Source of the DNA: Mycogone perniciosa
Taxonomy: Eukaryota > Ascomycota > Sordariomycetes > Hypocreales > Hypocreaceae
Reading direction: 5' to 3'
NCBI GenBank assembly: GCA_025331125.1
Contig: JAOALB010000024.1
Span: 1-64,000, forward strand
Length of the DNA stretch: 64,000 nucleotides
Position numbers and translations under genes: made by a program. The notes below the pieces were generated by a model. The model was not told the DNA's origin and did no database searches. It saw only the letters and a list, made by a program, of their open reading frames with translations. Shown here in pieces: positions 1 through 11,345 of the stretch; position 1 is the first letter of the stretch; each line of letters opens with the position of its first letter.

Positions 1-1277
1 GTAGATATAATAGATAAATTATATATATTAACTTTGAAATATGCTGTAGCGGATAAAATAATAAAAGTAAATAATAGTATTCATTTATAAACTTTATAAG
101 GTATTTTAATATAAAGATAAAATATATAATAAATATTTAATTTAAATCAAATAGTTAAACTTGAATATACTTTTTTTAAAAAGACTTTTATTTATTATAT
201 AAAGCTGTATAAAAAAGGTTAAGAAAGTTGAATTATATAATAAAATAAATAAATATAATTCTTTTATTTTATTTAAAATAGAAGAAAATTAATAAAATTA
301 AAAAGGCAGTATATAATAAAATAATTTTATGATATTATTTATAAAGAGACTATTAAAAAAAGGGATATAATAAAGCCAAAAAGTCAGATAATACTAGTAA
401 AATTAAATACCTTGATATTAAATTGATCTTTAAAAAAGTTAAATATTTCTATTACTACTAATGTATATAACAAATATAAAACTTTAATATTGATTATGGT
501 TAATAGTAAATTATTTATATTAAACCATTTAATTTCAAACATAAAAATAATAAATCAAGTATATAATAATAATAGGGATAAATATATTAAAACTCGACTT
601 ATATATATATTGAAGAAAAGAAATAATACATAAAATAATAAATAAAATAATAATAAAATATTATTAAATGAAGTAATAGGAAAATATTATTAAATATAAT
701 AGAAAAGATAAGTTATTAAAATTACTTTTCAAGTTTAATATTAAAAAGAAAGAATAATAATTAAATGAAAGGTTTAGTTTAATAATATTTATATAAAATA
801 TTAATTTAAAAGCCTTTCAAGCTTAAATTAAAATGCTATTAAAGATAGCTAAAGCTATTATTTGTAGATAATAACTATTAATACAATATATAATTGATTT
901 AAATATTGATAACGTTAGAGTTAATCTTAAAGTTAATATATATTGATATTAAATTAGAAACCTAAAAGGCTAAACAATCAATTCAAAGATATAAATTATA
1001 ATATTATAAATAAATACTATTATACGCCAAAAGACAGTTAATCAATTGCAGGCTATGATAAAAGAATTGCAGGAAAAGGTTGATGTATTAAAGATCAATT
1101 ATTAGATAATAGTAATATAAAATACAAGTTTAAAAGCATTAATTTAAATTATTTACAATAAAACTTCTCTACTATAAATCCTTAAAAAGTAAAAGAGGAT
1201 ATAAATAAAGAATCATATTTTTAAAAAACTATTATTAAAGGACTATAAAGGTATAGTTATTTTTTAAAAGGGCAATT
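1..1277 (+). mobile_element. 3' internal end of an LTR retroelement, family A
   Basis: This stretch aligns by eye with 30,160-31,248, the part of the complete element at 22,600-31,434 that lies between its chromodomain and its 3' LTR. Both copies can be read in one direction as a similar peptide (for example DKLYIL near base 16), now full of stops. It ends in a purine run (AAAAGGG, 1,267-1,273) just before the LTR, as a polypurine tract should. The rest of the element lies left of the window. It is not functional. Family assignment is good; the role of this 3' region is unknown. Confidence 0.75.
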
Positions 1278-1427
1278 AGTATAAGTGTATTTGATAATTG
1301 CTTGCGCTATTGCCATTTTATATTACATTATAACAATTAAATAGCCCTTTGCAGTTCTGACTTTAGCTTAGTTTCTTTATATTTACTTTTTCACCTTTTA
1401 ATGCTAGCCTTTAATCACTTTGTAATA
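1278..1427 (+). repeat. 3' LTR, family A, type A1
   Basis: About 150 bp matching the solo LTRs at 32,939 and 37,260. It begins with a mutated TGGCAC tip (now TAGTAT) directly after the polypurine tract and ends in CACTTTGTAATA, a worn form of CACTTTCGTGATA. The retained GCTTGCGCTATTGCC segment is the loop and right arm of the LTR tip hairpin. The 5' partner is outside the window, so the target duplication cannot be tested. Confidence 0.8.
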
Positions 1428-1432
1428 CTGAA

Positions 1433-1800
1433 TACACTTACACTTGTCTTACTGGCTTACTTGGGAAAGGTTAATTGCTTGTTTAAATAGCTATTAGATT
1501 AAAAGTCAGATGATTATCAACGTAAACAGATAAACTTAGTTTAATATATAAATAACCTCTTTTATTTATAATATATAACTTAACTTATAACTTTAAAGAT
1601 ATTAAAGGATATAAAGGTAACTATTAATCGCTTTTAACTATATGCATTATAATTAAGTAATCTACAATATCTTTTAGCCTCTATATTATTTAATTATAGC
1701 TTTATAGTCTTGTATAAAGTGCGAGAACCGCATTTTGGATTAGGTATTATGATAATATAGATATAGTTAAAGTATTAATTCCCCTTTAATAAAACTAGTA
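1433..1800. repeat. Repeat E, copy 1
   Basis: This segment aligns with 20,710-21,100 in the same direction. Both contain GGTTAATTGCTT, then CTATCTTTTAGC-like sequence, a worn inverted repeat built on AAAGCGCGG (here TAAAGTGCGAGAACCGC) and a TTCCCC segment. The retroelement ending at 1,427 abuts it. No coding potential was recognised, and the class is unknown. Confidence 0.55.
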
Positions 1801-2541
1801 ACTAAAATAAAGGGAAATCTTAAGAATTAGATTTTAAAAAGCAACTACTAAAAGCGTTTTTATACTGCTATTAGGACCTATATTTATGTAACTATTAATA
1901 GAATTATAAGCTAGTCTTATTAATTCCTGAAATAAATGTAAAATGATTGGCTAAAAGAAACAGCTTGAAACCCCTGTTTATAACCGTTTGATATTGATCA
2001 AATATAATACTTAACTCCGAAAATGCAGGTTATTCAATTGCAATTTCTGAAAAAACCAGATATTAAAACTAATTAACCTGATTGTAATAGGCTAAAATAT
2101 AATAAATAAATAAAATCTTCAAAAGCTATTAACTAATAATACCTGTTAATTAAAGGCTAAGGGTTGAAAGGAAATAACTAAAGGTTAATCGCTATGGTAA
2201 AAGCAAATATATATAGATTAGATGGTTAACGCTATATAATTTAATTAATCACGTTTAAACTAGCAATATATTATTACTATCTTTATTTATTTACTATTGA
2301 ATAAATTAATAAATAATATAACGATAAAGCATTAATAAAAGATATATTAACTATTCAATCGTTTAATGTAATAATTGTATTTAAATTTTATTAATACTTT
2401 TTCAGTTAAGCTTTCTTTAACTTTAAAAAAACCTATTATCTTTCTTATTTTTATAATCTTTGATATATAAGCTGTTTTTATATATATTGAAGGTATTGAA
2501 AAGAGTTATATAAACCTTATAATTTAATATCTTGAAATTAA
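1801..2541. other. AT-rich DNA without a recognisable feature
   Basis: Highly AT-rich, with stops in all frames. I see no gene, RNA gene or clear repeat boundary. It is probably older RIP-mutated transposon debris. Confidence 0.5.
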
Positions 2542-2689
2542 TATCACGAAAGTGATGGTCAACCAGAGTCAGAGTGAAAAAGCATGTAGAAGCTAAACTA
2601 ATGTCAGGAACGTAAAGGGCTATCTAGTGGTTGTCCTCCACCACACAAAGTGGCAACAGCGCAAGCTGTTGCCAGGCGCGTCTGTGCCA
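2542..2689 (-). mobile_element. Solo LTR, type A1, with 5-bp target duplication
   Basis: A 148-bp LTR in reverse orientation, nearly the reverse complement of 32,939-33,086. On the plus strand it starts TATCACGAAAG and ends GTCTGTGCCA. It is flanked on both sides by ATTAA (2,537-2,541 and 2,690-2,694), a 5-bp duplication typical of LTR integrases. GC content is far above that of the flanks, so this copy is younger or escaped most RIP. The tip carries the hairpin GGCAACAGC/GCTGTTGCC. Solo LTRs arise by recombination between the two LTRs of an element. Confidence 0.92.
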
Positions 2690-2694
2690 ATTAA

Positions 2695-3498
2695 TATTAA
2701 TAAAGGAAGCTATTTTAAAAAGAAATAATTTATGTTATAATTTGAAATAAATAAATATTAGCCTTTTTTTATTTGAAAAAAGCTTTTTATTTCAAAGGAA
2801 TACTTTATTATAGCCTCTTTATTAAGGGAAAATACCTTTGTTTATTAAAAAGAAATATACTTTAAAAGGCTAAATATTTAAATTAAATAACCTTTATTAA
2901 TAAAAAAAGGGTTTTATTAATAAAAGACTATTTAATTAAAACTTTAATAATTGATTTTAATTTAAAATAAAAAGTTTCAAGTAAATAAATAACTTTTGTC
3001 TTTTAAAATACTAAATCTAACTTCTTATTTAACCCTTTAATTAAAGGAAGTATTGAATTATATATTCAATTTCATACCAATATCTTTTATATTTATTGCT
3101 ATAAAGGCTAAAGAAAGGCTAAGCTTTTCTATAACGCAATAAGAAATTACTGTTTTGAATGTTTTATCTTTTTATTTAAGCTTTTAAAAGATTTTATATA
3201 TAAATAAGAGATTAAACAATTTTAATTTAAAGTTAAAGGAAATTATTGAAATGATTAAAATAACAAGAATGGTAAATATTTAAAAAATCTCGAAAAGAGA
3301 CTATTCCTTATAATAACGTTAGAAAGGAATTTATATAATATTACATATAATATAATAAATAATAAATAAACTTATATATTATATATCTATAAAGTATTTA
3401 TTACTATAGATTTATTACACTATATAGCCTATAATAAATTGGCTATTTTATATTAATAGGTTGAATAAAGGTTTAATCAATAAATTAAAAAAGAGTAG
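2695..3498. other. AT-rich DNA without a recognisable feature
   Basis: Very AT-rich, with short poly-T and poly-A runs. No gene or clear repeat was seen. A small open frame that begins here and runs into the next element is a chance frame. Confidence 0.5.
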
Positions 3499-3890
3499 CG
3501 CTATTTATATAGATAGTCCATACGCCACCCGCAAAAATCTCCCTCGAGCTCTTTATACTCTGCAACTTAAACTACAGCAAAAATACTACTATAGTAATAT
3601 TATTAGCGCCGTTGTAATAATAAATATCCCTATTGACCCTTTATTAATTTAGTTTAAAGAGATGACTAGCTTGAATTTTAATTAAAAAAGGATTAATGAA
3701 ATTTTGCCAGCTATATAGTCAGGGGAATAGTTATCCTGTATATATATGCATAAAGGGGGTAATAAAGATTTGTTATTTAAAGCAATTTAATATACTATAA
3801 ATAGTTATTATATAAAGAATTAAGTTGCAGAGTATAAAGAGTTATAGTGAGATCTTTATAGGTAGTATATAAACTATTTAAGTGCAAGAA
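3499..3890. mobile_element. MITE family C, copy 1
   Basis: A roughly 390-bp element with inverted terminal arms of about 65 bp. The left arm includes CTCTTTATACTCTGCAACTT and the right arm its complement TTAAGTTGCAGAGTATAAAG, followed by worn GGTAG and AACTATTTAAG matching the left-hand CATACGCCACCC side. The copy at 10,941-11,345 is the same element reversed. The 63-codon open frame at 3,461-3,652 overlaps it and is fortuitous. No transposase is present; the superfamily is unknown. Confidence 0.7.
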
Positions 3891-3961
3891 AATTAATATT
3901 TTAAAATATTAACTATATAATAAAGTATAAAGATTCAAGGATTATAAAAAAGGATTATTTA

Positions 3962-4469
3962 AGAGAATTACTATTTATATACATGCATATTTCTATTTGC
4001 ATATAACTTTCGAATTTACCTTATTGGATTTTTAGCCGATTCCTTATATCCTATAATAGAAGTTTTATTATAGGCTTCTTAAAGTAATGGTCGGCCTTAT
4101 AGCCAAGGCAGGGCGGCTGTATTATTATCAGGGGCTTTATAACGCAATAATACAAGAAATACAGAACTCGGGGAGGTTATCCTAGCTATACAGGATACTA
4201 TGCTATAGGTTGTATGGAAGAGTATATAGGAGGGCTGAGGAATATATAGCTATTGGGCTAATAAATAAAAAGCAGTAATTAAGGGTTTTATATAAAGTAG
4301 AATAAATTGATGATAATATAGTTGCGCGCGCTTTACTATATTTCCTATAATTAGTGTATTTTAATATATTTATTTGATCCTATTCATATATATTAGGTTT
4401 TAGGGGCGAGGTATAAACAACAGGGAAAGTAAAGTAAATTTAAAAGTTATACATGAATAGTAATTCTCT
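3962..4469. mobile_element. MITE family B, copy 1, with TATTTA target duplication
   Basis: A 508-bp nonautonomous DNA element. It begins AGAGAATTACTATT and ends AATAGTAATTCTCT; the inverted arms extend about 55 bp to a shared AATTTAC. It is flanked by TATTTA on both sides (3,956-3,961 and 4,470-4,475). The middle is less AT-rich (AACTCGGGGAGGTTATCC, TTGCGCGCGC) and has no long open frame. Other copies lie at 19,952, 33,205, 50,684 and 52,639. A 6-bp duplication does not point clearly to one superfamily. Confidence 0.85.
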
Positions 4470-4475
4470 TATTTA

Positions 4476-5427
4476 ATTTTAGAACTTTGAGTATATTAGT
4501 ATTAGTGAAGGTATACCTTTTTAAATTCAAATAATTAAATACATCTATTAAATAAAAGGTAAATTTAATATAGCGATTAATAGTATGGGTTTATATAGTT
4601 TAAATAGGAAAGATCTTTAAATATTTATGGATTTGATGATAAATATAAATATAGTCAAAATGGCTTAAGATAATATTTATGACTGTATTTTTAACTTTAA
4701 ATAAAAGGGAAATATTATTTCTATTTAGTTAATACTATAATATAGTTAATATATATTTTTATTAAATAATTAATATTGTATATAAAATATTGAAATTATT
4801 ACTGTAACTATGAAAGCGATTCATTCAATATATAAAATAAAGCTATTATATAAATTAAATCTGAAATATTAAATTTATATTTGAATACAAAGTTAATAAA
4901 GTAAAAGACACTTTAAATAGCCTTTAACTTACTTTTAAAGCAAAGGTTTTATATAGACTATGAACGTCAATTAGCGAGGATTTAATTCATTTAATATTTA
5001 TTGATAATTTGAATAATTCAATAAAAGTAATAAAGAAAATAGTAAAAGAGTTTAAAGAAATGGAAAAGTAAAAGAGAGTATTTTAAAGGAAAACATAGAT
5101 ATATAAATAAATTAAAACTAAGATTATATATAAAAAGGAAAAAATAAAGATTTATTTAATAAATAATACTTTACTAAATAGTTTTATTTTTATTAAAAGT
5201 TATTATTAAAAAGAAAAAAAGAAAAAAACAAATTAAAGGTAATGTAGCGTTTAATCCTTTTTTTATAAATTATATTATTTTTAAATTTTTATAAAATATA
5301 TAAAATTGAACTTTGAAATCACTTTACTATCATTAGTTTATTATTTATAGTAATAATTAATAATGTTTTAAAATAAATTTATGAATTGAGTATAATAATT
5401 TTAACTATTATGAATAATGGATAGTAT
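4476..5427. other. AT-rich DNA without a recognisable feature
   Basis: Very AT-rich. No coding, RNA or repeat signal could be supported. Confidence 0.5.
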
Positions 5428-6027
5428 TAAGCTTCTAAATTTGTTACTATTTGTTTCCTTTATGGCTTAAAGAAAACGAAAGTAAGGTTATTTGTTACTA
5501 CTGACTTTATTAGGAGTTTCCTTAATAGCCTGAAGAAAAGAAAATAAAGCTTATATATATTCATAAGCAAATGAATAATTATTAATAGTTATTTTATCTT
5601 GAATAGATAATTTAGTCTTTAATTAGACCTTTTTATTTAAATTGAAATCAAAACTTTCTTTTTTTACTAAGACTACAATGCTTAATAGGGAATTCAATAA
5701 AATATATATTTCTACCAATTGATTAAAAAATATATTAAAGTTAGGTATAGCTTTATTTATTGTACAAATAGGGCTTTCTTTTTCTTTTTTAATTTTAAGT
5801 AATAGATATTAATAAATATAAATACATATAAAGAAATCAAGGAATATAGATATATATATATATAATAAAAGAAGTTACTTATGATATTTGATGTTGAATA
5901 ATTTTGTAATTTTATTAAATATAATAAAATAACATAAAATAAGCCTTTGTCTTGAAAATAAATAGCCTTGAATTTAAGATTTAAGAATATATTAAATAAA
6001 TAAAGCTTATATTTATTGATCAAGATA
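5428..6027 (-). pseudogene. hAT transposase relic, internally deleted
   Basis: The segment matches two separate parts of the hAT relic at 48,522-49,750. Bases 5,428-5,592 match its terminal repeats (TTAAAGAAAACGAAAG, GCCTGAAGAAAAG), and 5,593-6,027 match its middle coding part. The roughly 540 bp that encode the dimerisation domain in the other copy are missing. The minus strand still reads like hAT transposase around the motif LKFKAIYFQDKGLF (LDPRFKAIHF type), but has stops. An LTR retroelement begins exactly at 6,028 and cuts it off. The 99-codon open frame at 5,757-6,056 is part of this relic, not a gene. Confidence 0.7.
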
Positions 6028-7020
6028 TGGCACAGACTTGCGTGACAACAACTCACACTATTGCCACTTTATATAGTAAAGGACAACAACTAAATAGCCC
6101 TTCGCAGTCCTGACCTTAGCTTTTAGTTTCTATATACTTTTTTCACTCTCTAATACTAACTACTGATTATTTTGATAATAATTAATAGCAATTTTGCATT
6201 TTTATTATATGTAGCGTGGACGAATACAGTATATAATACTATTTAATTGCAAAGACAGTTTAAATATACTGTGATACTATTTAGCCTTTAGCGCGAAATA
6301 ATAACAATGATAATAATAATATACTTTATCTAAAATAAAGTAAATCTAAACCACTTGATTAATTTTAACTATTTTAACATTTTTTCAGTAATATAACTTA
6401 TAATTTTATTATTTTAACAGTTAATAGCAGTAGAATTTAATAAGCTTTTAGGCTATATTAAATAATATTTACAGGAATAAATAAATCATATAATCTTATA
6501 GAAAAAGTCTTTTAATATAGTTAATATTATTTAATACTTTTTTATTCAATTTATTAGCAAGTAGTTTCTATTAATATATAACAAAAACTTAACCTTTGAA
6601 ATCTTAGAATTTTTTATATTACTTTTAATTATTTAATTAATATTTTATTATAATATTAGAACTGTATACTTTACCTTTATTATACATAAGTTTAGACCTA
6701 TTATTATTTCAAAGCAGTAACTTTACTATAAACTTAAAGATATTATTTTCAATTTTATTATCAAATTCCTTAATGAAAAGAAATCTCAGAGGATTTATAT
6801 TATATTTAAATTGACTTATCAAAGCTTAGCTTATATACTTTACCTAGGCTTACTTTATAAGTACATATAAGATGATAAAGTTATTTTTACAATATAATAA
6901 ATAAATAAACATTAAATGATTTTTATAAATTTAAATTATTACTTTATATGAATAATTTCAAATAAACAAAGTAAAACTATTAATAAAATTAATAAAATTA
7001 ATAAATATAATATATTTTAA
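6028..7020 (+). mobile_element. Truncated family A retroelement: A1-type LTR plus 5' internal region
   Basis: Bases 6,028-6,180 are an LTR with the TGGCACAGA tip and an A1-type body (CAACAACTAAATAGCCC). From 6,181 (ATTAATAG) onward the sequence follows the internal region of the element at 22,786 onward and of the copy at 9,418 downward, including a run of AAT/AAC repeats and TTAAT-rich leader. Homology can be followed to about 7,020, where RIP makes it uncertain. The 3' part is absent. The interior matches elements carrying A2 LTRs, so this is a hybrid arrangement. Confidence 0.75.
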
Positions 7021-7540
7021 AAAGAAATTTAAAAATATTAAAAATGTTAAAAATTAAATTATATAATTTATTGAAATAATTAAAGATATTACATTTAGTA
7101 TTTTAAATGAATGGTTTCTTTAAATTTGAATTTATATTAATTTATTTTTATAAAGACTTTTATTAAAATTGAATATAATAATAGAATAAAATAAATATTT
7201 TAATTATCTTTATAAAAAATAAAAGATATAGTAAACAATATTTAATAGACCTTTAAAATTAAGTATTATTATATTATATTATTTAAAGTATATATTAACT
7301 ATATTATACTGAATTATATATCATAAAAATTAACAAATAAAAGTATGTAACTATTATAATTAAAATTACTTTAAATAAAAAATAAATACAAATAAATAAA
7401 TTATAATATTAAAAGAGTTTATATGAATTAAATAGACTTTTTTATAATGATAAATATATTAATTATAATAGTAATGTTGATAGCTATAAATACTATTATT
7501 ATAATATTTAATATAAAGTAAATATATAATTTATAGTATT
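6900..7540. repeat. Repeat F, copy 1
   Basis: This stretch aligns with 34,350-34,890 in the same direction: both contain TTTATAAATTTAA, TTATTACTTTATAT and later CTATTATTATAATATTT. Its left part overlaps the retroelement interior that begins at 6,181, so repeat F may be the more heavily mutated continuation of family A. No protein could be read. Confidence 0.55.
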
Positions 7541-8094
7541 ATTAACAATTAATGTAAAAAGAACTATAATAGTAAATAATATTTTTGTTAATAAATATTA
7601 AAATAATATGTTTAAAATAATTATATTTATTATTAGGAAAAAGCATTTTTTTTATTGATTCAAAACTTTTTTCTAAAAAGATAAAAATAAATTAAAAATA
7701 AATAAATATTCAATTATTAAAAGATTTACTATTATTAACTATATAAAAAATAGAATAATAATATAAGTAATTAATATAATTATAAAAAATATAATATATA
7801 TGTTAATAAAAAGATTAATTTAATAAAATATTATGCTAATTCAAAAGATTAAAAAATAATATAATGTATAAAAAGAAAATATAAATTACATTTTTTACTT
7901 AAAGAACATAATAGAAATAGATTAAAAAAGATTATATTTAATAAAATATAATTCTATAAAAATAAACCTTATATTTAATTTAAAAGTCAAGTTTATAATA
8001 ATAATAATAAATATTTAAATATTAAAATAAATAAATATTAATTATAATGTTTTTTAATATAAAGCTTTTTATAATAAATAAAAAAAAGTTAATA
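7541..8094. other. AT-rich DNA without a recognisable feature
   Basis: Nearly pure A/T with stops in all frames. It ends abruptly at the GC-richer element that starts at about 8,095. Confidence 0.5.
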
Positions 8095-9418
8095 TTTTTC
8101 GGGTCTGCCAAATATTAGCGTAGTTCTCTTGGGGAAATGTTATAGTTACTTAGAGCCTATAAGAGCTCCTCGTCATTATTCGGACAAGCTGGTTGTATTA
8201 GGTGCAGGGAGAGGAGCGGTTGCCTGTCTGGATAGATATTTCCTATACTTTCATCGAGACCGGCTTCACTCATCTGACTGACTTGACTGACATCGTATGA
8301 GCCGGGGACCCTCAGTTCCCGAGATAGATCCTCCCTCCGCCTGCTATCGCGGGCTTCCTTATGTCGTGGGGATAAGACTATAGCGTTGTTTCTGCCCACA
8401 AGGCGACTTTAGTGAAAGTGCATAGGCTAATTCTCTACAGGGGCATCTAGGTGTAATATAGATCCTTTTAGATCTACTTCACTGAAGATATCCGATAATG
8501 AAAGTCGGACTGATATATCTAGGTTTACAGTAGAGTCACCACTACTGGGTAGCGGTACGTCTAAACCTACACTCAGGGAAGGTGGGGTATACAGTTTTAG
8601 TATTGTCGCGGATATCAGTTAAGGGGTAGAGAGTGATATAGAAGACTGCGGAATTTAAGAGACTAAATTTCTTCTTATATATTAGTAGAAATCAATTGCC
8701 AACGGATCTAGAGAGGAGGTATTAAATAGTATTGGCTGCACTAGACTCCTTCCGCGAGATTATACTAACAACGCTTCTGCTGATTAAGGCAGCAGTCGCT
8801 ATATCCGGGGTCCTTTTGTAATAGGGGCAGAGACTACTACTACTAAAACTTACCTCTCTAAGCTAGTCTATACCTGCTATATAACCGATAATATTAAGTA
8901 TAATCTAGTCTGCAGTAAAGGTAAGACTTTAAGCTAGTGCTTTTATATTTATATATCGGCCTTTTATTTAGCGATAGCCTTAATGCGGCCCTTTATGCGT
9001 AAAGTTACTGTAGACTTAATGCGTTGGTAGAAAAGGTTATGTTTATCTTTCAGTTTTTAAAGCGCCTACTTAATTGCATAGATTAGTTTATCGGGATTAT
9101 TGTCTTAGCTTACTAGATGTATACTAGTCGTCTATTCCTATAAGTGTTGTTTAGTATAGCTTAAAAGTTTATTAAATTCTGCAGCCGCCAGTTATCGAAA
9201 TAATAGATATTATAAGTTATACTGCTGTAAAAATGCCAAGATAATTGGAATTAGTTAAGCGGCTTAGATCCGCTTTATTCTGTTATTGTTATTGTTGTTG
9301 TTGGTGCTTAAGGCTAAATAGTATTACAGTGTATTTAAACTGTCTGTGCAATTAAATAGTATTATATACTGCAGTGTATTACGCTATATATAACTAAAGG
9401 TATAAAAGTACTATTAAT
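8095..9418 (-). pseudogene. 5' internal (gag-like) region of family A, little mutated
   Basis: Read on the minus strand this is the 5' interior of family A, directly after the LTR at 9,419-9,604, and it aligns with 22,786-24,110. It keeps far more G and C than either relative, so it shows what the family looked like before heavy RIP. A leader with AAC/AAT repeats is followed by a broken frame; the best surviving piece (8,157-8,399) contains VLSPRHKEARDSRRR and MSEAGLDESIG. It looks hydrophilic and gag-like, but I did not recognise a domain. The left end is truncated at about 8,095. Confidence 0.7.
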
Positions 9419-9604
9419 TATTATAAATAAAAATATGCGACTAGTGTTAAAGTGAGAAAAACGTAAATAAAAAAGCAATTAAAAACTAAACTAATAGGAA
9501 AGTAAAGCCAATAATATATGATATAGTGTATTGTAAAGTGGCAACAGCTCTAGAGCTATTGCCAGGCATATTCTGTGCTGCTGTCGCCAGGCACCTCTGT
9601 GCCA
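9419..9604 (-). repeat. 5' LTR, family A, type A2
   Basis: Exactly 186 bp, the same length as the LTRs at 22,600 and 31,249. On the minus strand it starts TGGCACAGAGGTGCC and ends ATTTATAATA. The tip holds a GGCAC/GTGCC hairpin and a larger near-perfect palindrome centred on CTCTAGAG with arms reading GGCAACAG. It sits upstream of the gag-like region on the minus strand, so it is a 5' LTR. No matching 3' end was found here, so no target duplication can be tested. Confidence 0.85.
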
Positions 9605-10940
9605 AAAAGTATTAAAATTATTAAAAATTAATGGAAAAGTAAAATTTAACTTTCAAATTAAATATAATATAAGTATATTAATATTATAAATTTATATAAT
9701 ATTTAAAAATAATATGTATAATAAATATACTATTTTAGATTATTAATAAATAAAATATTAATAATATAAAATCAAATAGTAATTATAAATACTTCAAATA
9801 ATTTAATAAGATTAATAGGAGATAAAAAATAATATATTTAAATAAAAATAAAATATATTAAAAAGAAATAGTAAGTAAATTAATAAATATTTTTAACAAT
9901 TAAATAAATAAAAGAGTATATATTTATAAAATTAATTTATATAAAGTAATATAATAAATAAAAGTTAATATATTATATAATAGTAAAAGAATTTGATAAA
10001 TTCTCTTTATAAATAAAAAAAGATAAAAAAGTAAATTTAATTAATAATTAATAAAATAAAAAATTAACAATAAAATTATATTTATTAAAATTAAAAAATT
10101 ATAAAGTTTTAAATAAAATAATAAATAAACTTTATAGATAAAATAAAATATCATAAATAAAGAAATTAACTTTATTTAAATATTTAGTCTTTATTATTTA
10201 ATATATAATAAATAAAAGGTAAAAAGTTAAAATAATAATAAATTTTTAATAATTAAATAAGATTATTATATTAAATATTGATGTAATATTATTATAAAAA
10301 CCATTATTATAGAATTAAAAAGAAAAAGTATATTTTTAGAGTTAATATATTCACTTTTTTCACTAATTTTTCATTAATAAAGAATCTATAAATTAAATAA
10401 TATTAATAACCTTTTATATAGTAAAAATATTATATATTATTATCATAAAATTCACTAATAATTATTCTTTTATATAAAGATTTATAAATTAATAATTATA
10501 TTATATAAAATCTTTCTTTAAATTTATATTAATAATATTATAATTTTAATAATATATTTAAAACAGACTTTTAATATTTAATAAATTTATTTAAATGATT
10601 TAAAACCCTTATTTTATTATAAATTTATAAAAACTATTTTATAAATACCTTTTAATAAAACTATTTAATTTTAAAGTAAATACTATGAAATTTAATATTA
10701 TTATAAATTGAATAAAAGTATTAAAAGATTTTAAAATATTCATAATATTAATAAATTTACAAATATATTTAAAGATAATGTTTTTAAAGAACTTTATTTC
10801 TAAATTTTAAATAAAGATTAAATTATTAAAAGAATATAAAAAGGTTATTATTAATATAGCTATATAAAAAAGTATAATGAAAATTAGAAATAAAAAAGTA
10901 AAAGCTTTTAAAATGAATTAATGCTGTTCATATAAATAAG
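9605..10940. other. AT-rich DNA without a recognisable feature
   Basis: Almost only A and T with scattered G. Nothing could be supported. Confidence 0.5.
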
Positions 10941-11345
10941 AACTGCTATTTATATAGATAATTTATATATTACCTGTAAAGATCTCCGCATAGCTCTTTA
11001 TACTCTATCACTTAATTCTTTATATTATAACTGTTTATAGTATATTAAATTGCTTTAAATAATAAATCTTCATTACCCCCTTTATCTATTTATATAAAGG
11101 ATAACTATCCCCTTAATTATATAGCTAGTAAAATTTCATTAATCCCCTCTTTAATAAAATTAAAGCCAGTTATCTCTTTAAATTAAGTTAATAGAAGGTC
11201 GATAGGGATATCTATTATTGTAGCAGCGCTGATAATATTGCTGTAGTAGTATTATTACTATAGTTTAAGGTTATAGAGTATAAAGAGCTATAAAGAGATT
11301 TTTAGAGGTAGCGCACAAACTTTCTATTTAAATAGCAATTTTTAT
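10941..11345. mobile_element. MITE family C, copy 2 (reverse of copy 1)
   Basis: About 400 bp in the opposite direction to 3,499-3,890. The left arm has CTGCTATTTATATAGATAAT and TAGCTCTTTATACTCT; the right arm has AGAGTATAAAGAGCTATAAA and GGTAGCGCACAAAC. The middle keeps CATTACCCCCTTTATC and GATAACTATCCCC, the complements of pieces in copy 1. No open frame. Confidence 0.7.

Noticed and set aside
2547..2690. Family A tip hairpins as ends of a Helitron or TIR DNA transposon
   Set aside because: Polypurine tracts before 3' copies, equal LTR lengths and exact 5-bp duplications at four loci identify them as LTRs.
5757..6056. 99-codon minus-strand frame as a membrane protein
   Set aside because: It is the worn coding strand of the hAT relic, with its start inside an inserted LTR.
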